Positions 49,970-58,797 of a stretch of DNA of 64,000 bases are shown one piece after another; position 1 is the stretch's first letter, and each line of letters starts with the position of its first letter. The translations under genes were made by a program, and so were the position numbers. The DNA comes from Paenibacillus silvestris. GTDB lineage: Bacteria > Bacillota > Bacilli > Paenibacillales > NBRC-103111. The notes beneath the pieces were generated by a model. The model saw only the letters and a list, made by a program, of their open reading frames with translations. It searched no databases and was not told the DNA's origin. The stretch lies in the NCBI RefSeq assembly GCF_009882985.1, contig NZ_WTUZ01000022.1, positions 248,001-312,000 on the forward strand, written 5' to 3'.

Positions 49970-51496
49970 TTGCTTATGCAGGCAGAGACGAAACTGAAAG
50001 CTTGGATGTATGCTCTTATTCTCATCGGTATTGCCGTAAGTGTAGTTGCTTTATTCTCAACATCTATTTGGTACACGGCTGCAGGGTTGGCTGTTTTTTT
50101 GTTTCTAGGGATATTGACCATTGCAATGAGTAAAGGATCAAGCGATTCACACCATTCAGAAAAAGCGCAGCAGGAGCAGTTCCGGACGTTTATACAGGAA
50201 TCGCAAGTAGTTGCGGACCGTTTGGCAGCAGCGGTGGAAGAAGTGAATCGTTCTATTAGCCAACTGCTGCATATTGCTGATGCTTCCATTCAAGAGGAAG
50301 AGCACTTGAAAGCTCGCAGCGATCAAGCGGTTGGACAACTGCAAGAAGCCTTCGCAGCGATTCAGCAGGTGGCGGCAGCAGCCGACCATATTTTAGATTC
50401 GTCCTTACATATGCACAAAGAGAGCGAACAGACCAAAGATACGGTTGTGGATGTGTGCCGCTCGCTGAATGCGACAGACGAAGTCATGAGTGATCTACAT
50501 ATTAATAATGATACGATGCAGCGCAAGATTCAGGATCTTACCAGCCATACTTCCAAAATCGAAGAAATCAATACGTTCATTGCTGAAGTGGTCTCTCAAA
50601 CGTCATTGCTTGCCCTTAATGCTTCCATTGAGGCTGCTAGAGCGGGTGAGCAGGGGCGCGGGTTTTCGGTTGTCGCGCAGGAGATCAAGAAGCTGGCTGC
50701 ACAAAGCCATGATGCGGTGACCAAATCCTCGGAAATTTTGACCTCGATTGAGAGTGGCGTTGCGCAAGTTGTAACAGCCGTTGCAGAAGAAAAGAAATCA
50801 GTTGCCCTAGGTATTAGCGAAATGAAAGTGATGAAAGAAAAGATCGATACGATTTTCTCTCTAATCCTGAATGTGAACAATCTCGTCGCAAGTACGACAA
50901 GCTCAACCAAGACGCAGTCCACCCTAGTAACAGGCACGAGGTCCTCGCTCGGACAAGTGGTAGATCTGATGAACGAAACCATGGACAGTGTGGAGAATAC
51001 GCTTTTGCAAATGAAAAAGCAGCGCCAAGAAGTTTCGATGTTGCAGCACATCAACCATAATCTTGATCGCTCCTCAACAGAGCTTATCCAAGCCATTCAA
51101 GCGGTTGGTTTGCAAAATACAAAGGGGACTACAAACGTCAATATCCAAGAGATGAAGCAGTTGCTCAGCTCCCTTGTACTCAAACCTGACATCACATCCC
51201 TCGTGGATGCGAGTCATGCCGCTCAATTAAGCGCAGTTTTGAAGAAAACGGATGGTATTGAAGCTATCTGGTCGAACCGGGCAGACGGGACCTTCATCTT
51301 TTCACTGCCAGAAGCTGGTCTAGTAAGTGGGAAGGGGAGACAGTGGTGGAAGCGGGCGATGGCTGGTGAACTCTTCATTTCGGAGGAGTACGTGTCAGCT
51401 ATTACGAAAAAACCGTGTATTACCTTATCAAAAGCAATAATAAGTGACACGGGAGTCCCTGTTGGTGTTGTAGGAATCGATCTAATATTGAAATAA
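49970..51496 (+). CDS. Chemoreceptor-like protein with C-terminal Cache-like domain
   Basis: The 508-residue protein has two adjacent membrane helices (residues about 10-50), a long coiled coil and the highly conserved MCP hairpin tip (VSQTSLLALNASIEAARAGEQGRGFSVVAQEIKKLA, split near residues 205-240) that contacts CheA/CheW. After the signalling domain come about 115 residues resembling a Cache/PDC sensor (IWSNRADGTFIFSLPEAGL, RQWWKRAMAG, ISEEYVSAITKKPCITLSKAI, GVPVGVVGIDLIL). With this topology the sensor would be in the cytosol. No methylation enzymes are nearby. Start TTG 49970 is 6 nt after gggaggag. Confidence 0.8.
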   Translation: MLMQAETKLKAWMYALILIGIAVSVVALFSTSIWYTAAGLAVFLFLGILTIAMSKGSSDSHHSEKAQQEQFRTFIQESQVVADRLAAAVEEVNRSISQLLHIADASIQEEEHLKARSDQAVGQLQEAFAAIQQVAAAADHILDSSLHMHKESEQTKDTVVDVCRSLNATDEVMSDLHINNDTMQRKIQDLTSHTSKIEEINTFIAEVVSQTSLLALNASIEAARAGEQGRGFSVVAQEIKKLAAQSHDAVTKSSEILTSIESGVAQVVTAVAEEKKSVALGISEMKVMKEKIDTIFSLILNVNNLVASTTSSTKTQSTLVTGTRSSLGQVVDLMNETMDSVENTLLQMKKQRQEVSMLQHINHNLDRSSTELIQAIQAVGLQNTKGTTNVNIQEMKQLLSSLVLKPDITSLVDASHAAQLSAVLKKTDGIEAIWSNRADGTFIFSLPEAGLVSGKGRQWWKRAMAGELFISEEYVSAITKKPCITLSKAIISDTGVPVGVVGIDLILK

Positions 51497-51522
51497 TGGT
51501 TCTCAAAACCATTGTTTTAGTG
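51497..51522 (+). terminator. Weak terminator-like hairpin
   Basis: Stem aatggtt / aaccatt with a 5-nt loop and a short GTTTT tail. Confidence 0.4.
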
Positions 51523-51574
51523 TAAAATAAGATTACTGTGATGAATGTTAACATGGAGAGATAGGTGAGTGACT

Positions 51575-51952
51575 ATGCTGAATGCTATGCGATTCGACGG
51601 TAATTCTCAAAGGACATCTAGGAAAGCCGCGGAGGTATTTCCTTTCTTGGAAGCTTACATTGCCCGCAAGGAACAGCAGGCTTTAGAGATCGAGCAGGTA
51701 GTGGAGCGTTACGAAATGAAGAGAATGAAGGAAGAGCGGGCTTATCAAGCGATGTCTTCACTTCGTCGCATGTTTACGGGGAAGAAACCTGACCATCATC
51801 TGGCCGTTGAATATATCCATTATGTGAAGAAGCCGATGGAGCAAGTGAATAAGCTTCGATCGGAGATAGCACGTGCCAGACAGATTATGAACGAATCCAA
51901 GCCTGGCGAGGACATTACCATTCCCGATGATTTCGAAGAACTGCTTAACTAA
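51575..51952 (+). CDS. Helical cytosolic protein of unknown function
   Basis: The 125-residue protein is strongly charged and helical, with a likely coiled coil around residues 25-60 (EQQALEIEQVVERYEMKRMKEERAY) and an acidic C-terminus (DDFEELLN). I do not recognise it. ATG 51575 is chosen behind taggtgag; a GTG six bases earlier is possible. It is followed by a good terminator and stands between the chemoreceptor-like gene and the convergent amt gene. Expression may be its own. Confidence 0.6.
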   Translation: MLNAMRFDGNSQRTSRKAAEVFPFLEAYIARKEQQALEIEQVVERYEMKRMKEERAYQAMSSLRRMFTGKKPDHHLAVEYIHYVKKPMEQVNKLRSEIARARQIMNESKPGEDITIPDDFEELLN

Positions 51953-51963
51953 TATAAAGATTA

Positions 51964-51992
51964 AAACCCTTCTAGATAGAAGGGTTTTTTGC
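51964..51992. terminator. Terminator between convergent genes
   Basis: Stem aaacccttct / agaagggttt with AGAT loop and T run on the + strand. Confidence 0.88.
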
Positions 51993-51999
51993 TGTCGTT

Positions 52000-53286
52000 T
52001 TATCCTTTTTTCAACTGTTCCAAATCCAGAAAACCGTCTTCTTGGCTATAAGCGGGAACCCCGTGAATCCCTACATCCAAGCCTACGAGTTCTTCATCAC
52101 TGCTGACACGTATGGGTACGATAAGGTTAATGAGCTTCATGACGCCCCAGGTGATGGCGAAGCCCCAAATGCAAATCGTAACGAGACCTAGTGCTTGAAC
52201 GCCTAGCAGGCCGAATCCGCCGCCATAAAATAAACCGGCTGTTCCTTCGCGGATCGTATCAGGCTGAGCGAATAAGCCTACAGCCAATGTTCCGATGCTG
52301 CCACTGATCCCATGCACAGGAAATGCTCCGACAGGGTCATCGATTTGTCTAGCTTCCAGCATTTCCGTTGCGTAGACCATTGCGATTCCGCAAATGGCTC
52401 CAATGAAGATGGCGGCCGCATCACTAACGAAAGCACAGCCAGCAGTGATGCCGACGAGTCCTGCGAGTGCGCCGTTGATGACCATTGGCGGGTCAGCCTT
52501 GCGATAGCGCATCATTGTGAACAGGATGCAGGTTGCACTGCCTGCTGCTGCAGCCAACATGGTTGTTACAGCGATATGGCCGATCGATGTATTGGTAGCG
52601 CTTAGAGTACTGCCGGAGTTGAAGCCGAACCAGCCGAACCATAGGATGAAGGCACCTACGGAAGCTAGAGGTAAATTGGAAGGCGGGACGATGTTGGCTG
52701 AGCCATCCGCAGAAAATTTGCCGATTCGGGGGCCGATAATCATAGCAGCTGCGAGTGCTGAGAAGCCGCCAAGCGCGTGGATAACAGCCGATCCAGCGAA
52801 ATCAACCATCCCTAGCTTACCAAGCCAGCCGCCCACGGCCCATACCCAGTGACCGGCAATGGGATAAATTAAACCTGTCATGGCAATGGTGTAAAGGATG
52901 TAAGCTCGGAAGTTGATGCGTTCTGCGACAGCGCCCGACACGATGGAGATAACAGCAATTACGAAAGCACATTGGAATAGCCAGTAGGTCTCATGTGAGA
53001 TGTTAAGCACGATGTGTGTTAAATCTCCTCCCATGAAGAAGCCGCTGGTTCCAATGATTCCGCTTGCATCTTTGCCATACATGAGTGCAAAACCGATGAA
53101 ATAGAAAACAAGTGCTCCGAAAGCGATATCAACAAATACTTTCATAATGATGCTCACGGCATTTTTCTGCCTGACAAAGCCTGCTTCGAGTAACGCGAAG
53201 CCCCCTTCCATCAATAAAATCATGGCAGCAGTTAGTACCACCCATATGGTATCTAGACCGCTGGAAAGCTGTTGGATTTGATCCAT
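52000..53286 (-). CDS. amt: Ammonium transporter (Amt family)
   Basis: The 428-residue channel has about eleven membrane helices. Family motifs include IWVVLTAAMILLMEGGFALLEAGFVR near residue 13, DFAGSAVIHALGGFSALAAA near 160 with the first pore His, and FPVHGISGSIGTLAVGLF near 320 with the second. Amt proteins let ammonium in when nitrogen is scarce. A glnK/nrgB PII gene, often paired with amt, is not adjacent. Its upstream region has a canonical promoter and a TnrA/GlnR-type box (53365-53381). The minus-strand start has aagggagag upstream. Confidence 0.95.
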   Translation of the reverse strand: MDQIQQLSSGLDTIWVVLTAAMILLMEGGFALLEAGFVRQKNAVSIIMKVFVDIAFGALVFYFIGFALMYGKDASGIIGTSGFFMGGDLTHIVLNISHETYWLFQCAFVIAVISIVSGAVAERINFRAYILYTIAMTGLIYPIAGHWVWAVGGWLGKLGMVDFAGSAVIHALGGFSALAAAMIIGPRIGKFSADGSANIVPPSNLPLASVGAFILWFGWFGFNSGSTLSATNTSIGHIAVTTMLAAAAGSATCILFTMMRYRKADPPMVINGALAGLVGITAGCAFVSDAAAIFIGAICGIAMVYATEMLEARQIDDPVGAFPVHGISGSIGTLAVGLFAQPDTIREGTAGLFYGGGFGLLGVQALGLVTICIWGFAITWGVMKLINLIVPIRVSSDEELVGLDVGIHGVPAYSQEDGFLDLEQLKKG

Positions 53287-53328
53287 TTGTAATCTCTCCC
53301 TTATATTCGAAGCGTTCTAATGGAACAA

Positions 53329-53357
53329 TTATACGGTTCTCATGATAAGCATGTCAA
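53329..53357 (-). promoter_or_regulatory. Sigma-A promoter of amt
   Basis: On the minus strand, TTGACA (53357-53352) and TATAAT (53334-53329), both perfect, are 17 bp apart. Transcription would start near 53322. Confidence 0.85.
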
Positions 53358-53364
53358 CGAAATA

Positions 53365-53381
53365 CGTAAGAATACATAACA
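53365..53381 (-). promoter_or_regulatory. TnrA/GlnR-type box upstream of amt
   Basis: CGTAA-N7-TAACA matches TGTNA-N7-TNACA at all but one specified base. It is centred about 51 bp upstream of the predicted start site, the position where TnrA activates promoters in Bacillus. Confidence 0.65.
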
Positions 53382-53557
53382 TATGTGGCGCATTGTTCGT
53401 ATCTTCCAAACTCATGTCAGTTATTTGTTGGTTGTGTTCGAAAAACTCAGTCTCTAGACCGAGGCGGCCTTCAATCCCTCGTCTCTTTTCAATCATGCTT
53501 GTATCTTATAGACTAGAAGTATCTTAACAACGATGTATACAAATGGAGGAAGAACGT

Positions 53558-54697
53558 ATGAATCCGCATATGTTTCAACGCATGATTTGGGGGCTTGTCC
53601 TTGTGACGGCAGGTATCCTTTTTTTACTTAATCAACTGGGGTTCATTCATATTGACCTTGCTTATATGATTTCCACGTATTGGCCTGTCATTCTCATCTT
53701 GTATGGCCTCGTCGGATTCGTATGGCAGCGTAAGTATCATTGGGGTGGCTCAATTTGGAGCTTGCTCGTTTGCGGCGTAGGAACGATTTTCCTTCTTAAG
53801 AATCTGAATCTCACCGATCGCTCGCTTGGAGACATGTTCAAAACTTTGGCTCCTGTTGCTTTAATCTTATTCGGACTGAATGTCATCTTCCGCCCTGGTC
53901 GCAGAGAATCACCTGACTGGCTTTCAATGAAAGAAGCGAAAGAGCAAGCAAGAAGAGAGAGACGGGAGGCAAGGCGGAAGGAACACGCGAAGCATAGCAA
54001 TCCGTGGGATTCCTCCAGTTGGAATCATCCTGCGGCGAAGGCGTCTAATAAGGATAAAGCAGAGCAAGACTCTTTCTTGGGAAATGAAACGAAGCATACA
54101 CTAAGCGATGAGGAGAAAGAAGTTCTCAAGGATATTCATGGCGAATTTCATCAAAAGCATGCAGAAGAATGGCTTGGCTCTGGGGATCCAGCCGCGAAGA
54201 AGCCATCTATTCAACCTGAATCGCAGGCTCAGCCGAAAACACAAAATCTTCATGGCCACAGCCATAACCACCACCACCACCGCTACGATGACTTCGTACG
54301 CAACTTTGATTCTGGCGATGTTCTTCATCGTCATGGTTTCATCGGGGATGTGCATCTGGGGCAAGAGGCTTGGGAATTAAAGCCGATTCAAATCTCTCAT
54401 TTCATTGGAGATTCTGTTATTGATTTGACTCGCGCCGCCATCCCACTTGGAGAAACAACGATTCATGTAACGGCTTTTATCGGCGATGTGAAAATATTTA
54501 TTCCTAACGATCTGGATGTAGAAGTTCGGGTGATGGCAAGTTCTTTTATAGGGGATATGAAGGTTCTTGATCGTCGTGAGAGTGGATTCTTGCGCAGCGT
54601 GAGAACACAAACCTCCCACTATGAAGAAGCTGAGCGCAAGCTGATTGTCACGACAAGCATGTTTATTGGTGATATCACAATCAAAAAGATAGGTTAA
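53558..54697 (+). CDS. liaF: LiaF-like membrane regulator of envelope stress
   Basis: LiaF inhibits LiaS until the cell envelope is damaged. The 379-residue protein has four membrane helices in residues 5-115, a basic/charged linker (KEAKEQARRERREARRKEHAK), a His-rich stretch (HGHSHNHHHHR near residue 240) and a C-terminal LiaF beta domain. Five FIGD repeats (FIGDVHL, FIGDSVI, FIGDVKI, FIGDMKV, FIGDITI), spaced about 20-30 residues, suggest a beta-solenoid. ATG 53558 follows ggagga by 7 nt. The His-rich linker is not typical. It begins the liaF-liaS-liaR operon. liaI and liaH are not in the window. Confidence 0.85.
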   Translation: MNPHMFQRMIWGLVLVTAGILFLLNQLGFIHIDLAYMISTYWPVILILYGLVGFVWQRKYHWGGSIWSLLVCGVGTIFLLKNLNLTDRSLGDMFKTLAPVALILFGLNVIFRPGRRESPDWLSMKEAKEQARRERREARRKEHAKHSNPWDSSSWNHPAAKASNKDKAEQDSFLGNETKHTLSDEEKEVLKDIHGEFHQKHAEEWLGSGDPAAKKPSIQPESQAQPKTQNLHGHSHNHHHHRYDDFVRNFDSGDVLHRHGFIGDVHLGQEAWELKPIQISHFIGDSVIDLTRAAIPLGETTIHVTAFIGDVKIFIPNDLDVEVRVMASSFIGDMKVLDRRESGFLRSVRTQTSHYEEAERKLIVTTSMFIGDITIKKIG

Positions 54698-54706
54698 GGA
54701 TGGAGC

Positions 54707-55771
54707 ATGTACAAATTGCGAATGTTCAATATGAAGTGGCAGCTGCTGAATTACTTTCTGATCTCGAGTCTTCTCACCGTCTCAAGTATTTTTATAGTGC
54801 TGGAATACTACAGCCGGGAGCTTGCGTCATGGGAGTTCCGGATGTGGTTTCTCATTGCCATTTTGGCGGTCTGTTTAACAGTTGGTTATATAGCAACCAA
54901 GAGATGGCAGCGTAAAGTTGATGAACTTCATGTGGCTATGCTCGAACTATCTAAAGGGAATTTCTCGAGCCGAGTTGAGCTGGAGCCTGTTGAACCGTTC
55001 ATGTACTTATATGATGCTTTTAATAAAATGGCGGCTTCTGTAGAAGAACGTGTTCAGCTGCTGCAGAAACTTGGCGAGGCCGAAGCGATTCGTGATCAAG
55101 AACTTACAGAGAATGCCGTAATGGAAGAACGGCGCCGGCTTGCACGTGATTTGCACGACACGGTCAGCCAGGAGCTGTTCGCGATTCATATGTCGGCCTC
55201 CTCTTTGCCCAAAATATTGGAAAGAAACCCGGATGCTGCGGGAACGGTAATGGATCAACTTATTCAAATGTCGCATCATGCCCAGAAGCAGATGCGAGGC
55301 TTGATTTCACAGCTTAGACCCATTGAATTAAATGATAGGAGCCTTCAAGAAGCCCTGGAGAAGTGGTTTCCGGAATATTGCCGGAACCATGAGCTGCAGG
55401 GCCAGCTTGATGTTTCTTTGCGTGATCCGATTTCAGAAGCGATTGAGCATCAGTTTTTCCTGATTATCCAAGAGGGTCTTGCCAATGTCGTGAAGCACGC
55501 TTCTGCCAAAGGCGTTCGGCTGGCCATTTATGAAAGAGAGCATCAATATGTGCTTCAGCTGCAAGACGATGGCCAAGGGTTCGAACGGAAGGATATCTCT
55601 TCCGCTTCTCATGGTTTATCCACGATGAGGGAGCGAGCGCAGAAGCTGGGCGGAGATGTGGAAATCGACAGTAAATTAGGTTCAGGCACTCGTGTTAGAG
55701 TTCGCATTCCACGTTTTACAGGACAGACTGGCATTGTCACAAAGGAAAGAGAGGGAGAAGGGCATGAGTAA
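54707..55771 (+). CDS. liaS: LiaS-like sensor histidine kinase
   Basis: The 354-residue kinase has two membrane helices with a very short outer loop (residues about 12-60), a HAMP linker, the HisKA_3 dimerisation segment with His150 in RRLARDLHDTVSQELF, and a HATPase_c domain (LANVVKHASAKG near 265, DDGQGFE near 290, GLSTMRERAQKLGG near 310). The short sensor loop is the intramembrane-sensing type expected for LiaS. The gene follows liaF by 9 nt and overlaps liaR by 8 nt. Confidence 0.88.
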   Translation: MYKLRMFNMKWQLLNYFLISSLLTVSSIFIVLEYYSRELASWEFRMWFLIAILAVCLTVGYIATKRWQRKVDELHVAMLELSKGNFSSRVELEPVEPFMYLYDAFNKMAASVEERVQLLQKLGEAEAIRDQELTENAVMEERRRLARDLHDTVSQELFAIHMSASSLPKILERNPDAAGTVMDQLIQMSHHAQKQMRGLISQLRPIELNDRSLQEALEKWFPEYCRNHELQGQLDVSLRDPISEAIEHQFFLIIQEGLANVVKHASAKGVRLAIYEREHQYVLQLQDDGQGFERKDISSASHGLSTMRERAQKLGGDVEIDSKLGSGTRVRVRIPRFTGQTGIVTKEREGEGHE

Positions 55772-56411
55772 CATTAAAGTCATGATTGTTGATGATCACG
55801 ATATGGTTCGCGTAGGATTAAGGACTTATATTTCAATGGAACCGGGGCTGGAGGTTGTCGGGGAAGCGAGCAATGGCCAGGAGGCGTTCGATAAGCTGAG
55901 TGGCGAGCTGTCCCAAGGGCTCCCAGATGTTATCTTAATGGATCTCACGATGCCCGTGCTCGATGGGATTGGAGCAACGAAATTAATTTACGGCAAATAC
56001 CCGCAAATCAGAATCATCATGCTAACCAGCTTTCTGGAGGAAGCCAAAGTACTTGAGGCAGTGGAGTCGGGAGCTATCAGCTATATGCTGAAAACCATCT
56101 CATCCGAACAATTGATTCATGCCATCCAGAGCGCATACCGCGGCATGCCTGTGATGAATTCGGAAGTTTCGATGGCGCTTACGAGAGGTGTCAGGCAGCG
56201 CAATGCCATGCCGGAGGAAGAAGGACTGACTTCACGCGAGAAGGAAGTGCTGTTATTGATTGCAGAAGGTAAAAGCAATAAAGACATCTCTGAGGAGCTT
56301 TTTATTAGTATAAAAACAGTCAAAACGCATGTCAGCAATCTGCTGATGAAGTGTGAATTAGATGATCGTACACAGTTGGCTATTTTTGCACACCGTAAAG
56401 GCTGGGTTTAA
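55764..56411 (+). CDS. liaR: LiaR-like response regulator (NarL family)
   Basis: The 215-residue regulator has a receiver domain with phospho-acceptor Asp60 (ILMDLTMPVLDG), the conserved Thr (MLTSF) and Lys (SYMLKT), and a LuxR/NarL helix-turn-helix (LTSREKEVLLLIAEGKSNKDISEELFISIKTVKTHVSNLL, split over residues about 150-195). ATG 55764 follows agggagaaggg, overlapping the kinase gene. Phosphorylated LiaR activates envelope-stress genes, probably including its own operon. Confidence 0.9.
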   Translation: MSNIKVMIVDDHDMVRVGLRTYISMEPGLEVVGEASNGQEAFDKLSGELSQGLPDVILMDLTMPVLDGIGATKLIYGKYPQIRIIMLTSFLEEAKVLEAVESGAISYMLKTISSEQLIHAIQSAYRGMPVMNSEVSMALTRGVRQRNAMPEEEGLTSREKEVLLLIAEGKSNKDISEELFISIKTVKTHVSNLLMKCELDDRTQLAIFAHRKGWV

Positions 56412-56499
56412 TGAGGCAGGCATTTTTGACACATAAAAACTACATTTTGGAACACTCTATGCGTAAGGAAACTAATATGAACGCTTAAGGAGTGTCGGA

Positions 56500-56913
56500 A
56501 TGAAAACAATATCATCATCATTAGAACAGGTCAAAGAGTCTTTCGACAGTGTGAGAGACCACCTGCATGAGTTTGACTTTGCGCTGGGTGGCAACTGGGA
56601 TTATGACCATGGTTATTTTGACCGGTTTTTAGATGAAGCCCATAAAGTGTGGTTGCGCATTCCTTTTCAAGTGGTGACGGGTAGAATCGATGGCGATACG
56701 GAGGCGACAGATGCCATCGTAGAAATGGGAACCCCCTTTGTGCTGAAACATGTCTATAATGAAGGCCTAGATCAAGAGGCAGAAGCGGAAACCTATGGAG
56801 CTATGATTGATCAGTTTCAAGCGCCGCTAGATCCGGATGCTGAAGTAGATGACAAGTGGGTCAAAGAAGCTGCGGGACTGCTCAAAAAGGTTGAACAAGC
56901 TTGGCTGCAATAG
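56500..56913 (+). CDS. YugN-like family protein
   Basis: The 137-residue protein starts MKTISSSLEQVKESFDSV and has FALGGNWDYDHGYFDRFLDEAHKVWLRIPFQVVTG near residues 27-60, then TPFVLKHVYNEGLDQEAE. This agrees with the YugN-like family of Bacilli, which has no known function. The ATG follows aaggagtg by about 6 nt. It is a single gene between liaR and htrA. Nothing in the sequence shows how it is regulated. Confidence 0.75.
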   Translation: MKTISSSLEQVKESFDSVRDHLHEFDFALGGNWDYDHGYFDRFLDEAHKVWLRIPFQVVTGRIDGDTEATDAIVEMGTPFVLKHVYNEGLDQEAEAETYGAMIDQFQAPLDPDAEVDDKWVKEAAGLLKKVEQAWLQ

Positions 56914-57058
56914 AAGTGTCCTTTTTTTACCTCCATTTTATTGTTTTTTAATATTCGTTTAAGGTTGTGAGTGCATGATAGTACCATAGACAGCAAGACA
57001 TAAATCAACTAACAAACATGCACTTTATAACTCATATAAACAAATGGAGGTAAGAAGT

Positions 57059-58651
57059 ATGGAAGACAACAAAAAAGACTATAGCGATTTCTTCAAGTCG
57101 CAGAATAACAATAACGATTCGAATGACACAATGAACCGTAAAGAAACGAACCCTGAGGAACCGCATGACCCGAACAAAGAAAGACCTTCTTACTATTATT
57201 CTTATGGACCTTACAAGTCAGCTTTTAACGAGAATAACGAACAGGAAGCACTTACAACTTCCGCGTCAAGTACAGAGGGAACTTCCAGTGTTGAGGTTAC
57301 TCCACCAAAGAACTTGCGCCCATTCAGTTTCGGCCCTGATGTAAGTTCTTCACAAGGACCTGGTCCTTGGGATCCTCATGCTAGAAAACGTTCATCTGTA
57401 AAAAGCGTTTTCGCAGCTTTCATGGCAGGCGCCTTGGTCGTTGGTGCACTCATGTTCAGTGCTGATAAGTTGAACTTGTTCACAGGCAACCAGCCGCTGG
57501 CTTCAGGCAGCACGACTACAGCAACGACGAAGAGCTCCAGCGATAACGGTGAAGTGAAGAATGTAGGGCTTGACGTTGTCCGCCCAGGCAATATTTCTGC
57601 AATTGCCCAGAATGCTGGGCCAGCTATCGTGAAGGTCGAATCTCTGGTGAAACCGAAGCAGTCGACGCGCGGCGGTGGTAACTCACTTTTCGATGATCCG
57701 TTCTTCCGCCAATTCTTCGGAGATAACGGCGGCGGTACTGCACCGAAGAGTGGTACGGAAGGATCAGCCAGCGGCGAGCTTCAGCCAGCAGGCATGGGAA
57801 CAGGATTTATTTTCGAGAAAACGGGCTATATTCTAACGAATGAGCACGTAGTCGACGGAGCTGATGAGGTTCAAATTACGGTTGAGGGTTACGATAAGCC
57901 GTTCAAAGCCAAATTGCTTGGTAATAGCTACGATCTAGACTTGGCTGTCCTCAAAATTGAAGGCGACAAAGATTTCCCGATTCTCCCTCTTGGCAAAGCA
58001 GAAGATGTGAATGTTGGGGATTGGGTTGTTGCCATTGGTAACCCTTACGGCTTCGATCATACGGTAACCGTTGGTGTGCTGAGTGCGAAGGAACGTCCGA
58101 TCAGCATTCCGGATACCAAAGGAACACGCGAATATAAGCATTTGCTTCAAACCGACGCTTCCATTAACCCTGGTAACTCCGGCGGACCTTTGCTCAATTT
58201 GAATGGTGAGGTTATCGGGATTAACACGGCTGTAAGCTCACAAGCTCAAGGGATTGGATTCGCGATTCCGACAAGCACAATCTCTTCGGTATTGGAGAAC
58301 TTGAAAAACAACGTTCAAATTCCTAAAGAACCAGTTCCTTACTTAGGTGTAGGTTTGCAAGATATCGGTAAAGATTGGGTTAGTGAATTGAAGCTTTCAA
58401 ATACGGATGGGGCATTGGTAGGCAGCGTTCAACGTAAAAGTCCTGCTTTCCAAGCTGGTCTTCGCCAATACGATGTAGTTGTTGATATTAACGGCGCGAA
58501 GATTAAGAACTCCCAGGAGCTGATTACGAAAGTTCAAGCAACAAAAGTCGGCGATAAAGTAACATTAGGTGTTATTCGTGACGGCAAACGCATGGATGTT
58601 CCGCTTACAATCGGAGACAAAAATACATTGGCTGAAACACCTGCTGAATAA
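57059..58651 (+). CDS. htrA: HtrA/DegP-family membrane-anchored serine protease
   Basis: The 530-residue protein has a long disordered cytosolic N-terminus, one membrane anchor (VFAAFMAGALVVGALMFSA, near residues 115-135), a trypsin-like protease domain and a C-terminal PDZ domain (residues about 430-520). The catalytic triad is His263 (NEHVVDG), Asp294 (DLDLAVL) and Ser374 (NPGNSGGP). HtrA degrades misfolded exported proteins. ATG 57059 is 6 nt after ggaggtaag. The two-component genes that follow may regulate it, as CssRS does in B. subtilis, but they need not be that pair. Confidence 0.93.
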   Translation: MEDNKKDYSDFFKSQNNNNDSNDTMNRKETNPEEPHDPNKERPSYYYSYGPYKSAFNENNEQEALTTSASSTEGTSSVEVTPPKNLRPFSFGPDVSSSQGPGPWDPHARKRSSVKSVFAAFMAGALVVGALMFSADKLNLFTGNQPLASGSTTTATTKSSSDNGEVKNVGLDVVRPGNISAIAQNAGPAIVKVESLVKPKQSTRGGGNSLFDDPFFRQFFGDNGGGTAPKSGTEGSASGELQPAGMGTGFIFEKTGYILTNEHVVDGADEVQITVEGYDKPFKAKLLGNSYDLDLAVLKIEGDKDFPILPLGKAEDVNVGDWVVAIGNPYGFDHTVTVGVLSAKERPISIPDTKGTREYKHLLQTDASINPGNSGGPLLNLNGEVIGINTAVSSQAQGIGFAIPTSTISSVLENLKNNVQIPKEPVPYLGVGLQDIGKDWVSELKLSNTDGALVGSVQRKSPAFQAGLRQYDVVVDINGAKIKNSQELITKVQATKVGDKVTLGVIRDGKRMDVPLTIGDKNTLAETPAE

Positions 58652-58699
58652 AAGAAAGTATCCAATCTACAAAAAGAGATTCGTGCGTACGATAAAAAG

Positions 58700-58750
58700 G
58701 AAGTGGAGACCCGCGGGCCGGATGCTTGCAGGCTCTGCTTCTTTTTGCTT
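58700..58750 (+). terminator. Terminator of htrA
   Basis: Stem gaagtggag / ctctgcttc (two wobble pairs) enclosing a GC-rich inner region, followed by five T. Confidence 0.6.
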
Positions 58751-58772
58751 GTCAAGCGGATTTTGATACAAT
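58745..58772 (+). promoter_or_regulatory. Promoter of the OmpR-type two-component operon
   Basis: TTGCTT at 58745-58750 and an extended -10 (TG-A-TACAAT, ending 58772) with 16 bp between. The -35 box overlaps the T tail of the htrA terminator. Confidence 0.5.
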
Positions 58773-58797
58773 GAAAAGAAAGAAGGGGGGCCAACCG

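Noticed and set aside
53450..53500. Terminator between amt and liaF
   Set aside because: The pairing (cgagg / cctcg) is short and the T run weak; the flanking genes are divergent, so a terminator is not needed there.
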